A DNA stretch of 64,000 bases from positions 3,286,001 through 3,350,000 of the forward strand of contig NC_015957.1 of assembly GCF_000147815.2 (NCBI RefSeq), given 5' to 3'. A model generated the notes under the pieces. The model was not told the origin of the DNA and made no database searches. It worked only from the letters and a program-made list of their open reading frames with translations. The position numbers and the translations under genes were made by a program. Source of the stretch: Streptomyces violaceusniger Tu 4113 (GTDB lineage Bacteria > Actinomycetota > Actinomycetes > Streptomycetales > Streptomycetaceae). Below, piece by piece: positions 16,930 through 26,447 of the stretch. How positions within the stretch are numbered: the stretch's first letter is position 1; every line of letters starts with the position of its first letter.

Positions 16930-16962
16930 GGTTCGTACGGGGTTCGTACGGGGTTCGTACGA
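16930..16962. repeat. Three-copy 11-bp tandem repeat after the chitinase stop
   Basis: GGTTCGTACGG occurs at 16930 and 16941, with GGTTCGTACGA at 16952. Each unit contains the palindrome CGTACG. The array sits between the chitinase stop codon and its terminator hairpin. Confidence 0.88.
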
Positions 16963-16965
16963 GGG

Positions 16966-18243
<1,278 letters not shown>

Positions 18244-18340
18244 GGAATCTCCTCGGTGGGGGGTGAGGGGAGAGTGAACTGCCCGACGACCTGCCCATAG
18301 CTTGACATGAACGCGCAGGGCAGGGTGGGGAAAAGGTAGA

Positions 18341-18376
18341 AGGACTAGACCAGTGGGGTCAATGGTCTGGGCCAAT
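18341..18376 (-). promoter_or_regulatory. Chitinase promoter with two DasR-like operator sites
   Basis: On the minus strand, ACTGGTCTAGTCCT (18341-18354) and ATTGGCCCAGACCATT (18361-18376) each resemble the DasR operator core TGGTCTAGACCA and the 12-bp direct repeats known upstream of Streptomyces chitinase genes. TTGACC (18355-18360) lies between them as a -35 candidate, with TACCTT about 18 bases downstream. The cluster is 98-133 bp upstream of the chitinase ATG. Repression by DasR relieved by GlcN-6-P is the expected control. Confidence 0.7.
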
Positions 18377-18638
18377 TTGCTCCGCACGTGCGCCGTTGGT
18401 GGGAATGCGCGTAAGAAGGTGATGGGCGGTGGTGGGCGTTCGTGTGCGAAGTTGGCCGAAGATCGGGCAACCGGTAGCGGAAGGCCCGGGATCGGGCATA
18501 CTCCAACCGCCGCGGTACAGGTCACCACCCCTCGCGATCCGAGCGGGCGGGCCGGCCGGCGGCAGTGACACCGGCGGCGCCGCCACACCCCGGCGCACGT
18601 CGCCGCAGCGCCTGAACAGGGGAGAGGAGAGCGCCGCC

Positions 18639-19811
18639 ATGACCGACCACGGCCCGCAGCCGGTGGAACGCGAGCTGCCCACCGAGGAGGCCCGCGACCT
18701 GATTTCGCTCGTCCGCGAGCTGATCGAACGGGAGATCAAGCCCCGGGCCGCCGAGGAGGAGGCCGCCGGGCGCTTTCCCCGCGAGCTGTTCACCCTGTTG
18801 TCCCAGTCCGGGCTGCTGGGGCTGGTCCAACCCGAGGAGTTCGGCGGCGGCGACCAGCCGTACGAGGTCTATCTGCAGGTCCTGGAGGAGCTCGCGGCGG
18901 CCCGGCTGACCGTCGGCCTCGGCGTCAGCGTCCACACCCTGGCCTGCCACGCGCTCGCCCGGTACGGCAGCAAGGAGCAGCGGGCCGAGCACCTTCCCGC
19001 GATGCTGGGCGGCGGTCTGCTCGGCGCGTACTGCCTCTCCGAGCCCTCCTCCGGCTCCGACGCGGCCGGGCTCACCACCCGGGCCACCCGCGACGGGGAC
19101 ACCTGGACGCTCGAGGGCACCAAGGCGTGGATCACCCACGGCGGTATCGCCGACTTCTACACCGTGCTCGCCCGCACCGGCCCCGAGCGCACCCGGGGCA
19201 TCAGCGCCTTCCTCGTCCCCGCGGGCACCCCCGGGCTCTCGGCGGCCGCACCCGAGCACAAGATGGGCATGGCGGGTTCGCCGACCGCCCAGATCCATCT
19301 CGACGGGGTGCGGGTCCCCGACGCCCGCCGCATCGGCGAGGAGGGCCAGGGGTTCGCGATCGCCCTGTCCGCCCTCGACGCGGGCCGTCTTGGCATCGCG
19401 GCCTGCGCCGTCGGCGTCGCCCAGGCGGCGCTGGACGAGGCGCTCGCGTACACCGCGCAGCGGCGGCAGTTCGGCCGGCCGATAGCCGACTTCCAGGGGC
19501 TGCGCTTCATGCTCGCCGACATGGCCACCCAGATCGAGGCCGGGCGCGCCCTGTACCTGGCGGCGGCACGGCTGCGGGACGCGGGGCGGCCGTTCTCCAA
19601 GCAGGCGGCGATGGCCAAGCTGTTCTGCACGGACGCCGCGATGCGGATCACCACCGACGCCGTCCAACTGCTCGGCGGATACGGCTACACGATGGACTTC
19701 CCGGTCGAGCGCTATATGCGCGAGGCGAAGGTCCTGCAGATCGTGGAGGGCACCAACCAGATCCAGCGGGTGGTCATCGCCCGCGCTCTCGCGGGACCTG
19801 AGACCGGCTGA
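18639..19811 (+). CDS. Acyl-CoA dehydrogenase
   Basis: A 390-aa FAD flavoenzyme of beta-oxidation type. The ATG at 18639 follows GGGAGAGGAG; a longer open frame upstream overlaps the chitinase promoter and is not coding. Family signatures are AYCLSEPSSGSDAAGLTT and QLLGGYGYTMDFPVERYMRE. The catalytic base is Glu370 in IVEGTNQIQR. It would introduce a trans-2 double bond into an acyl-CoA and pass electrons to ETF. It is divergent from the chitinase and followed by a convergent small gene. Chain-length preference cannot be judged. Confidence 0.93.
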   Translation: MTDHGPQPVERELPTEEARDLISLVRELIEREIKPRAAEEEAAGRFPRELFTLLSQSGLLGLVQPEEFGGGDQPYEVYLQVLEELAAARLTVGLGVSVHTLACHALARYGSKEQRAEHLPAMLGGGLLGAYCLSEPSSGSDAAGLTTRATRDGDTWTLEGTKAWITHGGIADFYTVLARTGPERTRGISAFLVPAGTPGLSAAAPEHKMGMAGSPTAQIHLDGVRVPDARRIGEEGQGFAIALSALDAGRLGIAACAVGVAQAALDEALAYTAQRRQFGRPIADFQGLRFMLADMATQIEAGRALYLAAARLRDAGRPFSKQAAMAKLFCTDAAMRITTDAVQLLGGYGYTMDFPVERYMREAKVLQIVEGTNQIQRVVIARALAGPETG

Positions 19812-19881
19812 GCCGAGGGTCCTGAGACCGGCCGAACCGGGTGTTTCGGTAGGGGGCGCGGCATGCGCCCCCGCCGTTCGC

Positions 19882-20247
19882 CTACCCCCGCGTCACCGGG
19901 GAGCGGACCGGCTGCGAGCCGGGGCCGCCGAGGTGTGAGAACGGCTGCGTCCGCCAGTCCAGGCCCGCCGGAAGCGTCAGCAGCAGCGCGGCGTCCCGCT
20001 CCCGCGCCTCCAGCGACGCGTCGGCGGGGGCGGCGTCGGCCGCCCGGCGGCCGGTGCCGGCGCAGACCGTGAGCCCGAACGGGTCCCACGGGGAGGAGCA
20101 GAGCGCGTGCTCGGGAAGAACGTCCTCGTCGGCGAGGAGCGCGATGGGGCGAGCGCAGTCCGGGCAGATCACCCGGAACATCTCATAGGTGTCGTTGTGC
20201 TCGTCGATATCGATGTCGCCTGCGTCGAGGCGCTCGAGATGAGGCAT
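19882..20247 (-). CDS. Conserved hypothetical protein with a CPDC motif, 121 aa
   Basis: The ATG at 20247 follows GAGGGGGAAACAC. The N-terminal half, MPHLERLDAGDIDIDEHNDT and FRVICPDCARPIALLADED, holds one CxxC pair, so any zinc site would need a partner or a third and fourth ligand (a Cys lies in EHALCSS and VCAG). The C-terminal half is Ala/Arg-rich. No transmembrane segment is seen. Its gene converges with the acyl-CoA dehydrogenase and diverges from the Lrp-type regulator. Function unknown. Confidence 0.72.
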   Translation of the reverse strand: MPHLERLDAGDIDIDEHNDTYEMFRVICPDCARPIALLADEDVLPEHALCSSPWDPFGLTVCAGTGRRAADAAPADASLEARERDAALLLTLPAGLDWRTQPFSHLGGPGSQPVRSPVTRG

Positions 20248-20464
20248 GTGTTTCCCCCTCGGGTGGGCTGGCCGGGCGCGTCGGCCTCGACCACAGCAAG
20301 CATTTCCCTCGCGGCCGCATAGGTAATCGCGGCAACTCATAGGACACCCATGAGGAGATGTGTCGTTCGTCACATGCCCGGTGCAGGTGCGGCGTACGGG
20401 CGTCTGTGTCCGGTGTGCCCACCCGTTGTGCCGGAGCCCTCCCGACCACATAAGGTGAACGGCT

Positions 20465-20905
20465 GTGGAGGAGTTGGACAGACAGATCGTGGAGCTGCTC
20501 GTCAAGGACGGCCGGATGAGCTACACGGACCTGGGCAAGGCCACCGGCCTGTCCACATCGGCCGTGCACCAGCGGGTTCGCCGCCTCGAACAACGGGGCG
20601 TGATCCGCGGCTATGCCGCCGTCGTGGACCCCGGGGCCGTCGGGCTGCCCCTTACCGCGTTCATCTCGGTCAAACCCTTCGACCCCAGCGCGCCCGACGA
20701 CATCTCCGAGCGGCTCGCCGAGGTGCCCGAGATCGAGGCGTGCCACAGCGTCGCGGGCGATGAGAACTACATCCTCAAGGTGCGCGTCGCCACCCCGCTG
20801 GAGCTGGAGCACCTGCTCAGCCGGATCCGCTCGCTGGCCGGGGTCTCCACCCGCACCACCGTGGTCCTCTCCACGCCCTACGAGGCGCGCCCGCCGCGCG
20901 TCTGA
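20465..20905 (+). CDS. Lrp/AsnC-family transcriptional regulator
   Basis: A 146-aa protein starting with GTG at 20465 after AAGGTGAACGGCT. The N-terminal helix-turn-helix is ELDRQIVELLVKDGRMSYTD, then LGKATGLSTSAVHQRVRRLE and RGVIRGYAAVVDP. The C-terminal RAM domain (PEIEACHSVAGDENYILKVRV) is the ligand-binding, oligomerising part. These regulators usually sense amino acids or related metabolites. It is 83 bp upstream of the amidohydrolase on the same strand, which is the likely target or operon partner. Confidence 0.92.
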   Translation: MEELDRQIVELLVKDGRMSYTDLGKATGLSTSAVHQRVRRLEQRGVIRGYAAVVDPGAVGLPLTAFISVKPFDPSAPDDISERLAEVPEIEACHSVAGDENYILKVRVATPLELEHLLSRIRSLAGVSTRTTVVLSTPYEARPPRV

Positions 20906-20988
20906 AACGCCCGGCCCCTCGTAACGCCCGGCCCCTCTTGCCGGGCCCCTTCCGATCCCCTCATCTGATACCCCCGAGGCAGCCCGCC

Positions 20989-22632
20989 GTGAACGACCCG
21001 ACCCCCGCCCAGGCCCCCGAAGGCCGTACCGTCCTGCTGCGCGGAGGTGAGGTCCACAGCCCCGCCGATCCGTTCGCGACCGCGATGGTCGTCGAGCGCG
21101 GCACCATCGCCTGGGTCGGCTCCGAAGGGGCCGCGGACAGCTTCGCGGACGGCGTGGACGAGATCATCCCGCTGGACGGGGCGCTGGTGACCCCCGCGTT
21201 CACCGATGCGCATGTGCACACCACCGCGACCGGGCTCGCTCTCACCGGACTCGATCTCACCGGCGCCCGTACGCTCGCCGACGCGCTGGAGCGGGTGCGC
21301 GCCTTCGCCGCCGCCCACCCCGCCGACCGGGTGCTGCTCGGCCACGGCTGGGACGCCGCCCGCTGGCCCGAGGGACGGCCCCCGTCGCGGGCCGAACTCG
21401 ACGAGGCGACCGGCGGTCGCCCCCTGTATCTCACCCGCATCGATGTGCACTCCGCCGTCGTCACCACCGCCCTCCTCGACCGCGTCCCCGGCGTGTCGGA
21501 CCTGGCCGGCCACCGTCCCGGCGCCCCCTTGACCGGAGCCGCCCACCACGCCGTCCGGGCCGCCGCCCACGCGGCCGTCACCGAGCGGCAGCGCACCGAC
21601 GCCCAGCGGGCCGCCCTCGCCCGCGCCGCCTCGCTCGGCATCGGCTCCCTCCACGAATGCGCCGGGCCCGACATCTCCTCCGAGGACGACCTCACCGGGC
21701 TGCTGAAGCTCGCCGCCGGGGAGCCGGGACCGCGGGTCCACGGCTACTGGGCCGAGGCCGCGAGCAGCGCCGCCGACCTGGACAAGGTGCGCGAACTCGG
21801 CGCCATCGGCGCGGCGGGCGACCTCTTCGCCGACGGGGCGCTCGGCTCGCACACGGCGTGTCTCCACCAGCCGTACGCCGACACGCCGCACACCGGCACC
21901 GCCTATCTGGACGCGGCGGCCATCGCCGCCCATGTCATCGCCTGCACCGAGGCCGGCATCCAGGCCGGATTCCACGCCATCGGCGACGCCGCCGTCACGG
22001 CCGTCGTCGAGGGCGTACGGGCCGCCGCCGACAAGGCCGGGCTCGCCCGCGTCCGCGCCGCCCGCCACCGCGTCGAACACGTCGAGATGCTCACCCCCGA
22101 GACCATCGCGGCCTTCGCCGACCTCGGCCTCACCGCCTCCGTCCAGCCCGCCTTCGACGCCCTGTGGGGCGGCGAGGACGGCATGTACGCCCAGCGGCTC
22201 GGCCCCGAGCGGGCCCGCACCCTCAACCCGTACGCGGCGCTGCTGCGCGCCGGTGTGCCCCTGGCGCTCGGCTCCGACTGCCCCGTCACCCCGCTCGACC
22301 CCTGGGGCACCGTGCGCGCCGCCGCCTTCCACCGCACCCCGGAACACCGGATCTCCGTCCGCGCCGCCTTCACCGCCCACACCCGCGGCGGCTGGCGGGC
22401 CATCGGGCGGGACGACGCCGGCGTCCTGGTGCCCGGCGCGCCCGCCGACTACGCGATCTGGCGGACCGGTGAACTCATCGTGCAGGTGCCCGACACGCGG
22501 GTCGCCGGATGGTCGACCGACCCCCGCTCCGGCACCCCCGGCCTGCCCGACCTCACCCCCGGCGGTCAACTGCCCGTCTGCGTGCGCACGGTGGTGGGCG
22601 GACGCACCGTCCACCTCCGGCCGGACGAGTGA
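20989..22632 (+). CDS. YtcJ-like metal-dependent amidohydrolase
   Basis: A 547-aa amidohydrolase-superfamily enzyme of the long, YtcJ-like group. The GTG at 20989 follows GAGGCAGCCCGCC. Metal-binding signatures are FTDAHVHTT (HxH), FHAIGDAAV, HRVEHVEML and the late Asp in LALGSDCPV. Adjacent YLTRIDVHSAVV is typical of this group. A metal-activated water would hydrolyse an amide or related C-N bond; substrates of the group are mostly unknown. There is no signal peptide. It follows the Lrp/AsnC regulator, so an amino-acid-like substrate is possible. Confidence 0.88.
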   Translation: MNDPTPAQAPEGRTVLLRGGEVHSPADPFATAMVVERGTIAWVGSEGAADSFADGVDEIIPLDGALVTPAFTDAHVHTTATGLALTGLDLTGARTLADALERVRAFAAAHPADRVLLGHGWDAARWPEGRPPSRAELDEATGGRPLYLTRIDVHSAVVTTALLDRVPGVSDLAGHRPGAPLTGAAHHAVRAAAHAAVTERQRTDAQRAALARAASLGIGSLHECAGPDISSEDDLTGLLKLAAGEPGPRVHGYWAEAASSAADLDKVRELGAIGAAGDLFADGALGSHTACLHQPYADTPHTGTAYLDAAAIAAHVIACTEAGIQAGFHAIGDAAVTAVVEGVRAAADKAGLARVRAARHRVEHVEMLTPETIAAFADLGLTASVQPAFDALWGGEDGMYAQRLGPERARTLNPYAALLRAGVPLALGSDCPVTPLDPWGTVRAAAFHRTPEHRISVRAAFTAHTRGGWRAIGRDDAGVLVPGAPADYAIWRTGELIVQVPDTRVAGWSTDPRSGTPGLPDLTPGGQLPVCVRTVVGGRTVHLRPDE

Positions 22633-23209
22633 CGAGCGGGCGCCCCGTACCGCCGAACGATGAGCCCCCGGCCTGTCGTGGCATCTGAACATCGTCCGTA
22701 CTGACCTGGTCATTTGAGGAAACGGCGCAGGTCATGTGGCTGTTGACAGGGTGCGGTCGGTGGCCGGTAGGTTCGGCCTCGTCCACCATTGGACGCCCGA
22801 CCGGGGAATCTTCACGCAGTCGTCGAACGCCGCTGGGCCAGAGGGAGACGCGCCGCCGTGGTGCGCCGCCACTGGGAGCCAGGTCCAGCGCACGGGGGCG
22901 AGGGAGGGATCGCCGGGTCGGCAGGTGCGACCCGGGAGGGGCCCGGACGCTCAGTAGACAACGGCTCTCGGTCGATCCGCAGCCAGCGGGTCCCAGGTCG
23001 GCCCGAAGGGCGTCGGGCCCCCACTCCGCACGCGCACACCGGCGGACCGCCCCCCGACTCGGGGGCGGGGCCGCCGCCGGGCGAGGAACCCCCGCCATGG
23101 CCGAAGCGTTTCCATAGCCCGAGGTCACAATCCGCACCTCGGGACAACTTCTGGGCGCCCGCGTTATACGGTCACTTCACCACAGCACGACCTGTAGGAA
23201 GGCCGCACC
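22633..23209. other. Long leader region upstream of lnt
   Basis: About 580 bases. TTGACA (22743-22748) and TAGGTT (22768-22773) form a HrdB-like promoter with a long, 19-base spacer, and a TTATAC -10-like element lies at 23164-23169 close to lnt. An open frame between them starts GTG at 22858 after AGAGGGAGACG, but its product is Pro/Gly/Arg-rich and runs on into lnt out of frame, so it was not called. GC-rich hairpins occur near 23040-23090. Confidence 0.45.
22743..22773 (+). promoter_or_regulatory. Candidate housekeeping promoter upstream of lnt-ppm1
   Basis: TTGACA and TAGGTT, separated by 19 bases, match the Streptomyces HrdB consensus in both hexamers but with a longer spacer than usual. 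If used, the transcript would have a leader of more than 400 bases before lnt. Confidence 0.4.
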
Positions 23210-25015
23210 GTGCCATCGGGTTCCGACACCACCGCCGAAACCGCCCCCACCGGGCCGGACGCAGACCGTCCGGGTCCGCGGTCCGGCCCCGCCGTCACGC
23301 CGCCCACCGGCGGCGCCGTCGAAGGCGGTGACACCGCCGAGGGCGGCGAGACCGGGACCGCGGCGCCCGCGACCGCCTCCGAGCCGTCCGCGTCCGAGCC
23401 GTCCACGTCCGAGCCGTCCACCGGAGAGCGGCGGCCCGGCCGGCTGCGCCGTCTGGGCCTGCTCGCCCGCCGCGAGGCGCGGCGCAGCGCGCTCGCGGCG
23501 GCCGGCGGGCTCGCGCTCGGCCTCGCCTTCCCGCCGTTCGGGGTGTGGCCGCTGTCCCTGGTGGCCGTCGCCGCCCTGGCCCTGCTCACCCACGGCCGGA
23601 CCGCCCGCCAGGGCGCCTGGACGGGCTTCGCCTTCGGGGTGCCGTTCTTCCTGCTGCTGCTGAAGTGGCTCAGCGTGGTGGGCTGGGACGCGGTGATCGG
23701 CCTGTCGATCATCCAGGCGGCCTTCCTCGCGCTGATGGGGGCCGGCCTGGCCCTGGTCTCCCGGCTGCCGGTACCGGCCCTGTGGCCGCTGTGGACGGCC
23801 TGTCTGTGGATCGCCGAGGAGTGGGCCCGCGACCGGGTGCCCTTCGGCGGCTTCCCCTGGGGCCGGCTGGCCTTCGCCAACACCGGCTCGCCCTACACCC
23901 CGCTCGCCGCGCTGGGCGGCGCCCCGCTGGTCACCTTCGGTGTCGCGGTGACGGGCGGGGCGCTCGCCTCCGCCGCGCTGCTCCTGTGGCGGCTGAAGCG
24001 CGCCGGGGGCCTCTCGCCGCGCGGCGCCCTGCCCGCCGCCGGGGCCGTGGCCGTCGCCGCCGCCGTGACGGTGGCCGGATTCGCGGTGCCCATCCCCACC
24101 GCGGCCGACGACTCGGTCGACATCGCGGTCGTCCAGGGCAATGTGCAGCAGCCCGGTATGGATTTCCTGGGCCGCCCCATGATGATCCTCGACAACCATG
24201 TGAAGGCGACCCTGAACCTGGCGAAGGACGTCAAGGCCGGCCGGATCGCCAAGCCCGATCTCGTCATCTGGCCGGAAAACGCCTCCGACCTCGATCCCTT
24301 CCAGTATCGGGAGGCATACGCCCGGATCGACGAGGCCGTGCGGGCGATCGGCGTTCCGGTGCTGGTCGGCGCCCTGGTCGACCATCCGACCAAGCAGGGC
24401 TACGTGGAGAACCAGGGCATCGTCTGGGACCCGAAGAGCGGCCCCGGCGCCTCGTACACCAAGCAGCACCCCGTGCCCTTCGGCGAGTACGTCCCGTTCC
24501 GCAAGGAGCTCAGCAAGATCATCACCCGGCTCCAGCGGGTGCCCCGCGACTTCTACCCCGGCGACCACACCGGTGTGCTCAACGTCGGCCCCGCCCGGCT
24601 CGGCGATGTGATCTGCTTCGAGGTCGCCTACGACGAGATCGTCCGCGACACGGTCAACGCGGGCGCCCGGGCGATCGTCGTCCAGACCAACAACGCCACC
24701 TACGGGCGCAGCGGACAGCCCGAGCAGCAACTGGTCATGTCCAAGCTGAGGGCGATCGAACACGGTCGGCCGGTGATCACCGCGGCCACGAGCGGGATCA
24801 GCGCCGTGGTCTCCCCGGATGGCACGATCGAGCAGCGGACGAAAGAATTCACGCAAGATGTGCTCACCGCGCGCATCCCGCTGCGTGACGGCAAGACCCT
24901 GGCCGACCGCGTCGGTGCGATCCCCGAGTGGGTGCTCGCTATGGTGGGCGTTCTGTCCTGCGCGGCCGCGATCACGATCGGCCGTCGGGGACGTACGGAC
25001 GAGAAGGGGCAGTAG
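23210..25015 (+). CDS. lnt: Apolipoprotein N-acyltransferase
   Basis: A 601-aa polytopic membrane enzyme transferring an acyl chain to the N-terminal cysteine of lipoproteins. GTG at 23210 after AGGAAGG. About 80 disordered Glu/Ser/Thr/Pro residues precede the membrane part (EPSASEPSTSEPSTGE). Several transmembrane helices follow, with PFGGFPWGRLAF typical of Lnt. The C-terminal nitrilase-like domain carries the Glu-Lys-Cys triad: Glu356 in WPENAS, Lys418 in TKQHPVPFGEYVPFR, Cys469 in VICFEVAYD. The ppm1 start is two bases past its stop, so the two are translationally coupled, echoing the fused Lnt-Ppm1 of M. tuberculosis. Confidence 0.93.
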   Translation: MPSGSDTTAETAPTGPDADRPGPRSGPAVTPPTGGAVEGGDTAEGGETGTAAPATASEPSASEPSTSEPSTGERRPGRLRRLGLLARREARRSALAAAGGLALGLAFPPFGVWPLSLVAVAALALLTHGRTARQGAWTGFAFGVPFFLLLLKWLSVVGWDAVIGLSIIQAAFLALMGAGLALVSRLPVPALWPLWTACLWIAEEWARDRVPFGGFPWGRLAFANTGSPYTPLAALGGAPLVTFGVAVTGGALASAALLLWRLKRAGGLSPRGALPAAGAVAVAAAVTVAGFAVPIPTAADDSVDIAVVQGNVQQPGMDFLGRPMMILDNHVKATLNLAKDVKAGRIAKPDLVIWPENASDLDPFQYREAYARIDEAVRAIGVPVLVGALVDHPTKQGYVENQGIVWDPKSGPGASYTKQHPVPFGEYVPFRKELSKIITRLQRVPRDFYPGDHTGVLNVGPARLGDVICFEVAYDEIVRDTVNAGARAIVVQTNNATYGRSGQPEQQLVMSKLRAIEHGRPVITAATSGISAVVSPDGTIEQRTKEFTQDVLTARIPLRDGKTLADRVGAIPEWVLAMVGVLSCAAAITIGRRGRTDEKGQ

Positions 25016-25017
25016 CC

Positions 25018-26154
25018 GTGAGCGACGCACGCGAGGCCGAGGAGCCGCGCCGGAGCAACGACCGTGATGATTCGTCTCACGGGCGGAGAAGCGAACAATC
25101 CGACGCCGTGAGCGACGCACGCGAGGCCGGTGAGCCGAGCGCGAAGGCCGAGGAGTCGCTGGCCGGAGCCGGTGAGTCGAGCGCGAAGGCCGAGGAGCCG
25201 GGTACCGGAGCCGACGAGCCTAGCGCGAAGGCCGAGGAGCCGGGTACCGGAGCCGACGAGCCCAGCGCGATGGCCGAGGAGCCGCGCACCGGAGCCGAAG
25301 CGCCCAGCACGAAGGCCGAGGAGCCGCTGGCCGGAGCCGACGAGCCGCTCACCGACGGCGCGGGCCCGGAGTCGCGCCGCGAGCGCCAGGACGACGGTGG
25401 CCGGCGGAAGTACGGTCCGCTCGGTACGACCTTGGTGATCATCCCGACCTATAACGAGGCGGAGAACATCAAGTCGATCGTCGAGCGGGTCCGGAAGTCG
25501 GTTCCGGACGCGCACATCCTCGTCGCGGACGACAACAGTCCGGACGGCACCGGCAAGGTCGCCGATGAGCTGGCCGCCGAGGACGACCGCGTCAAGGTGC
25601 TGCACCGCAAGGGCAAGGAGGGCCTCGGCGCCGCCTATCTGGCCGGGTTCCGCTGGGGCATCGAGCACGGCTACGGCGTGCTGGTGGAGATGGACGCCGA
25701 CGGTTCCCACCAGCCCGAGGAGCTGCCCCGGCTGCTCACCGCGCTCAAGGGCGCGGATCTGGTGATCGGTTCCCGCTGGGTGCCCGGCGGCCGCATCGTC
25801 AACTGGCCCAAGTCCCGCGAGTTCATCTCCCGGGGCGGCAGCACGTACTCCCGCCTCCTCCTCGATGTGCCGATCCGCGACATGACGGCCGGCTACCGCG
25901 CGTTCCGCAAGGAGACGCTCGAGGGCATCGGCATGGACGAGGTCGCCTCCCAGGGCTACTGCTTCCAGATCGACCTGGCCTGGCGGGCCATCAAGGCGGG
26001 CTTCCACGTCATCGAGGTTCCGGTCACCTTCATCGAACGCGAGCGCGGCGAGAGCAAGATGAGCCGCGACATCGTCACGGAGGCGGCCTGGCGGGTCATG
26101 TCCTGGGGCGTGGGCTCACGGGTCAACAAGATGCTGGGCCGCAAGGAGCCGTAA
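25018..26154 (+). CDS. ppm1: Polyprenol monophosphomannose synthase with repeat-rich N-terminal extension
   Basis: A 378-aa GT2 glycosyltransferase; GTG at 25018 after AAGGGG. Residues 1-120 are a low-complexity acidic extension, including five 14-aa repeats (residues 41-110). The catalytic domain starts near TLVIIPTYNEAENIKSIV, with DDNSPDGTG, MDADGSHQPEE (metal-binding DxD) and GSRWVPGG. It moves mannose from GDP-mannose to polyprenyl phosphate, the donor for protein O-mannosylation on the outer face. No C-terminal membrane domain is present, so it may depend on Lnt for membrane association. Another GTG at 25108, inside an exact repeat of the first seven codons, is an alternative start. S. 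coelicolor ppm1 (SCO1423) is the ortholog I recall. Confidence 0.92.
   Translation: MSDAREAEEPRRSNDRDDSSHGRRSEQSDAVSDAREAGEPSAKAEESLAGAGESSAKAEEPGTGADEPSAKAEEPGTGADEPSAMAEEPRTGAEAPSTKAEEPLAGADEPLTDGAGPESRRERQDDGGRRKYGPLGTTLVIIPTYNEAENIKSIVERVRKSVPDAHILVADDNSPDGTGKVADELAAEDDRVKVLHRKGKEGLGAAYLAGFRWGIEHGYGVLVEMDADGSHQPEELPRLLTALKGADLVIGSRWVPGGRIVNWPKSREFISRGGSTYSRLLLDVPIRDMTAGYRAFRKETLEGIGMDEVASQGYCFQIDLAWRAIKAGFHVIEVPVTFIERERGESKMSRDIVTEAAWRVMSWGVGSRVNKMLGRKEP
25138..25347. repeat. 42-bp minisatellite in ppm1
   Basis: Five tandem 42-bp units encode SAKAEESLAGAGES, two identical SAKAEEPGTGADEP units, SAMAEEPRTGAEAP and STKAEEPLAGADEP. Units are in frame, so copy number can change without disrupting ppm1. 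Confidence 0.92.
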
Positions 26155-26233
26155 GCCCGGCTCCGCGCTCGGAGTAGTCCCGCAGGCGTCCTTCCGTCCC
26201 GTACCGGACACTTGAGGCGGAAGGAGGCGGAAC

Positions 26234-26422
26234 ATGGCTAAAGCGACCACGAAGAGCGGGAAGTCGACGGCGCGCGACATGGCGTCCCGAGGGAGCGACA
26301 AGTCGGGCAGCATGGAGATGCGGACCAAGGAGGATCTGTACCGCGAGGCCCAGAAGGCGGGCATCGAGGGCAGGTCCCAGATGTCCAAGAGTCAGTTGAT
26401 CTCGGCACTGCGCCACCGCTGA
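26234..26422 (+). CDS. Small basic protein with a Rho-N/SAP-like C-terminus, 62 aa
   Basis: The ATG at 26234 follows a near-perfect AAGGAGGCGGAAC ribosome site. The first 25 residues are Lys/Ser/Thr-rich and flexible. Residues 28-62 (MRTKEDLYREAQKAGIEGRS, then MSKSQLISALRHR) have the two-helix Rho-N or SAP-type pattern found in small actinobacterial proteins annotated as plasmid stabilisation or Rho N-terminal proteins. A nucleic-acid-binding role is likely. It stands alone after ppm1 and converges with the antiporter operon. Confidence 0.82.
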   Translation: MAKATTKSGKSTARDMASRGSDKSGSMEMRTKEDLYREAQKAGIEGRSQMSKSQLISALRHR

Positions 26423-26447
26423 CCACGGGACCGAGCGAGCCTCGGGC

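Noticed and set aside
16930..16962. CRISPR-like short repeat after chitinase
   Set aside because: The 11-bp units are directly adjacent with no spacers.
18244..18588. 115-codon extension of the chitinase start
   Set aside because: It would cover the DasR-like sites and place residues before the signal peptide; the ATG at 18243 has GAGGAG.
20878..22713. Minus-strand open frame of 611 codons
   Set aside because: Antisense shadow of the amidohydrolase gene; Gly/Val/Glu-rich translation typical of high-GC antisense frames.
22858..23331. Possible leader ORF before lnt starting GTG at 22858
   Set aside because: It has a ribosome-site-like AGAGGGAGACG, but the product is Pro/Gly/Arg-rich and runs into lnt in another frame; it was left as untranslated leader.
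23177..25120. Minus-strand open frame of 647 codons
   Set aside because: Antisense shadow of lnt, which has the complete Glu-Lys-Cys triad.
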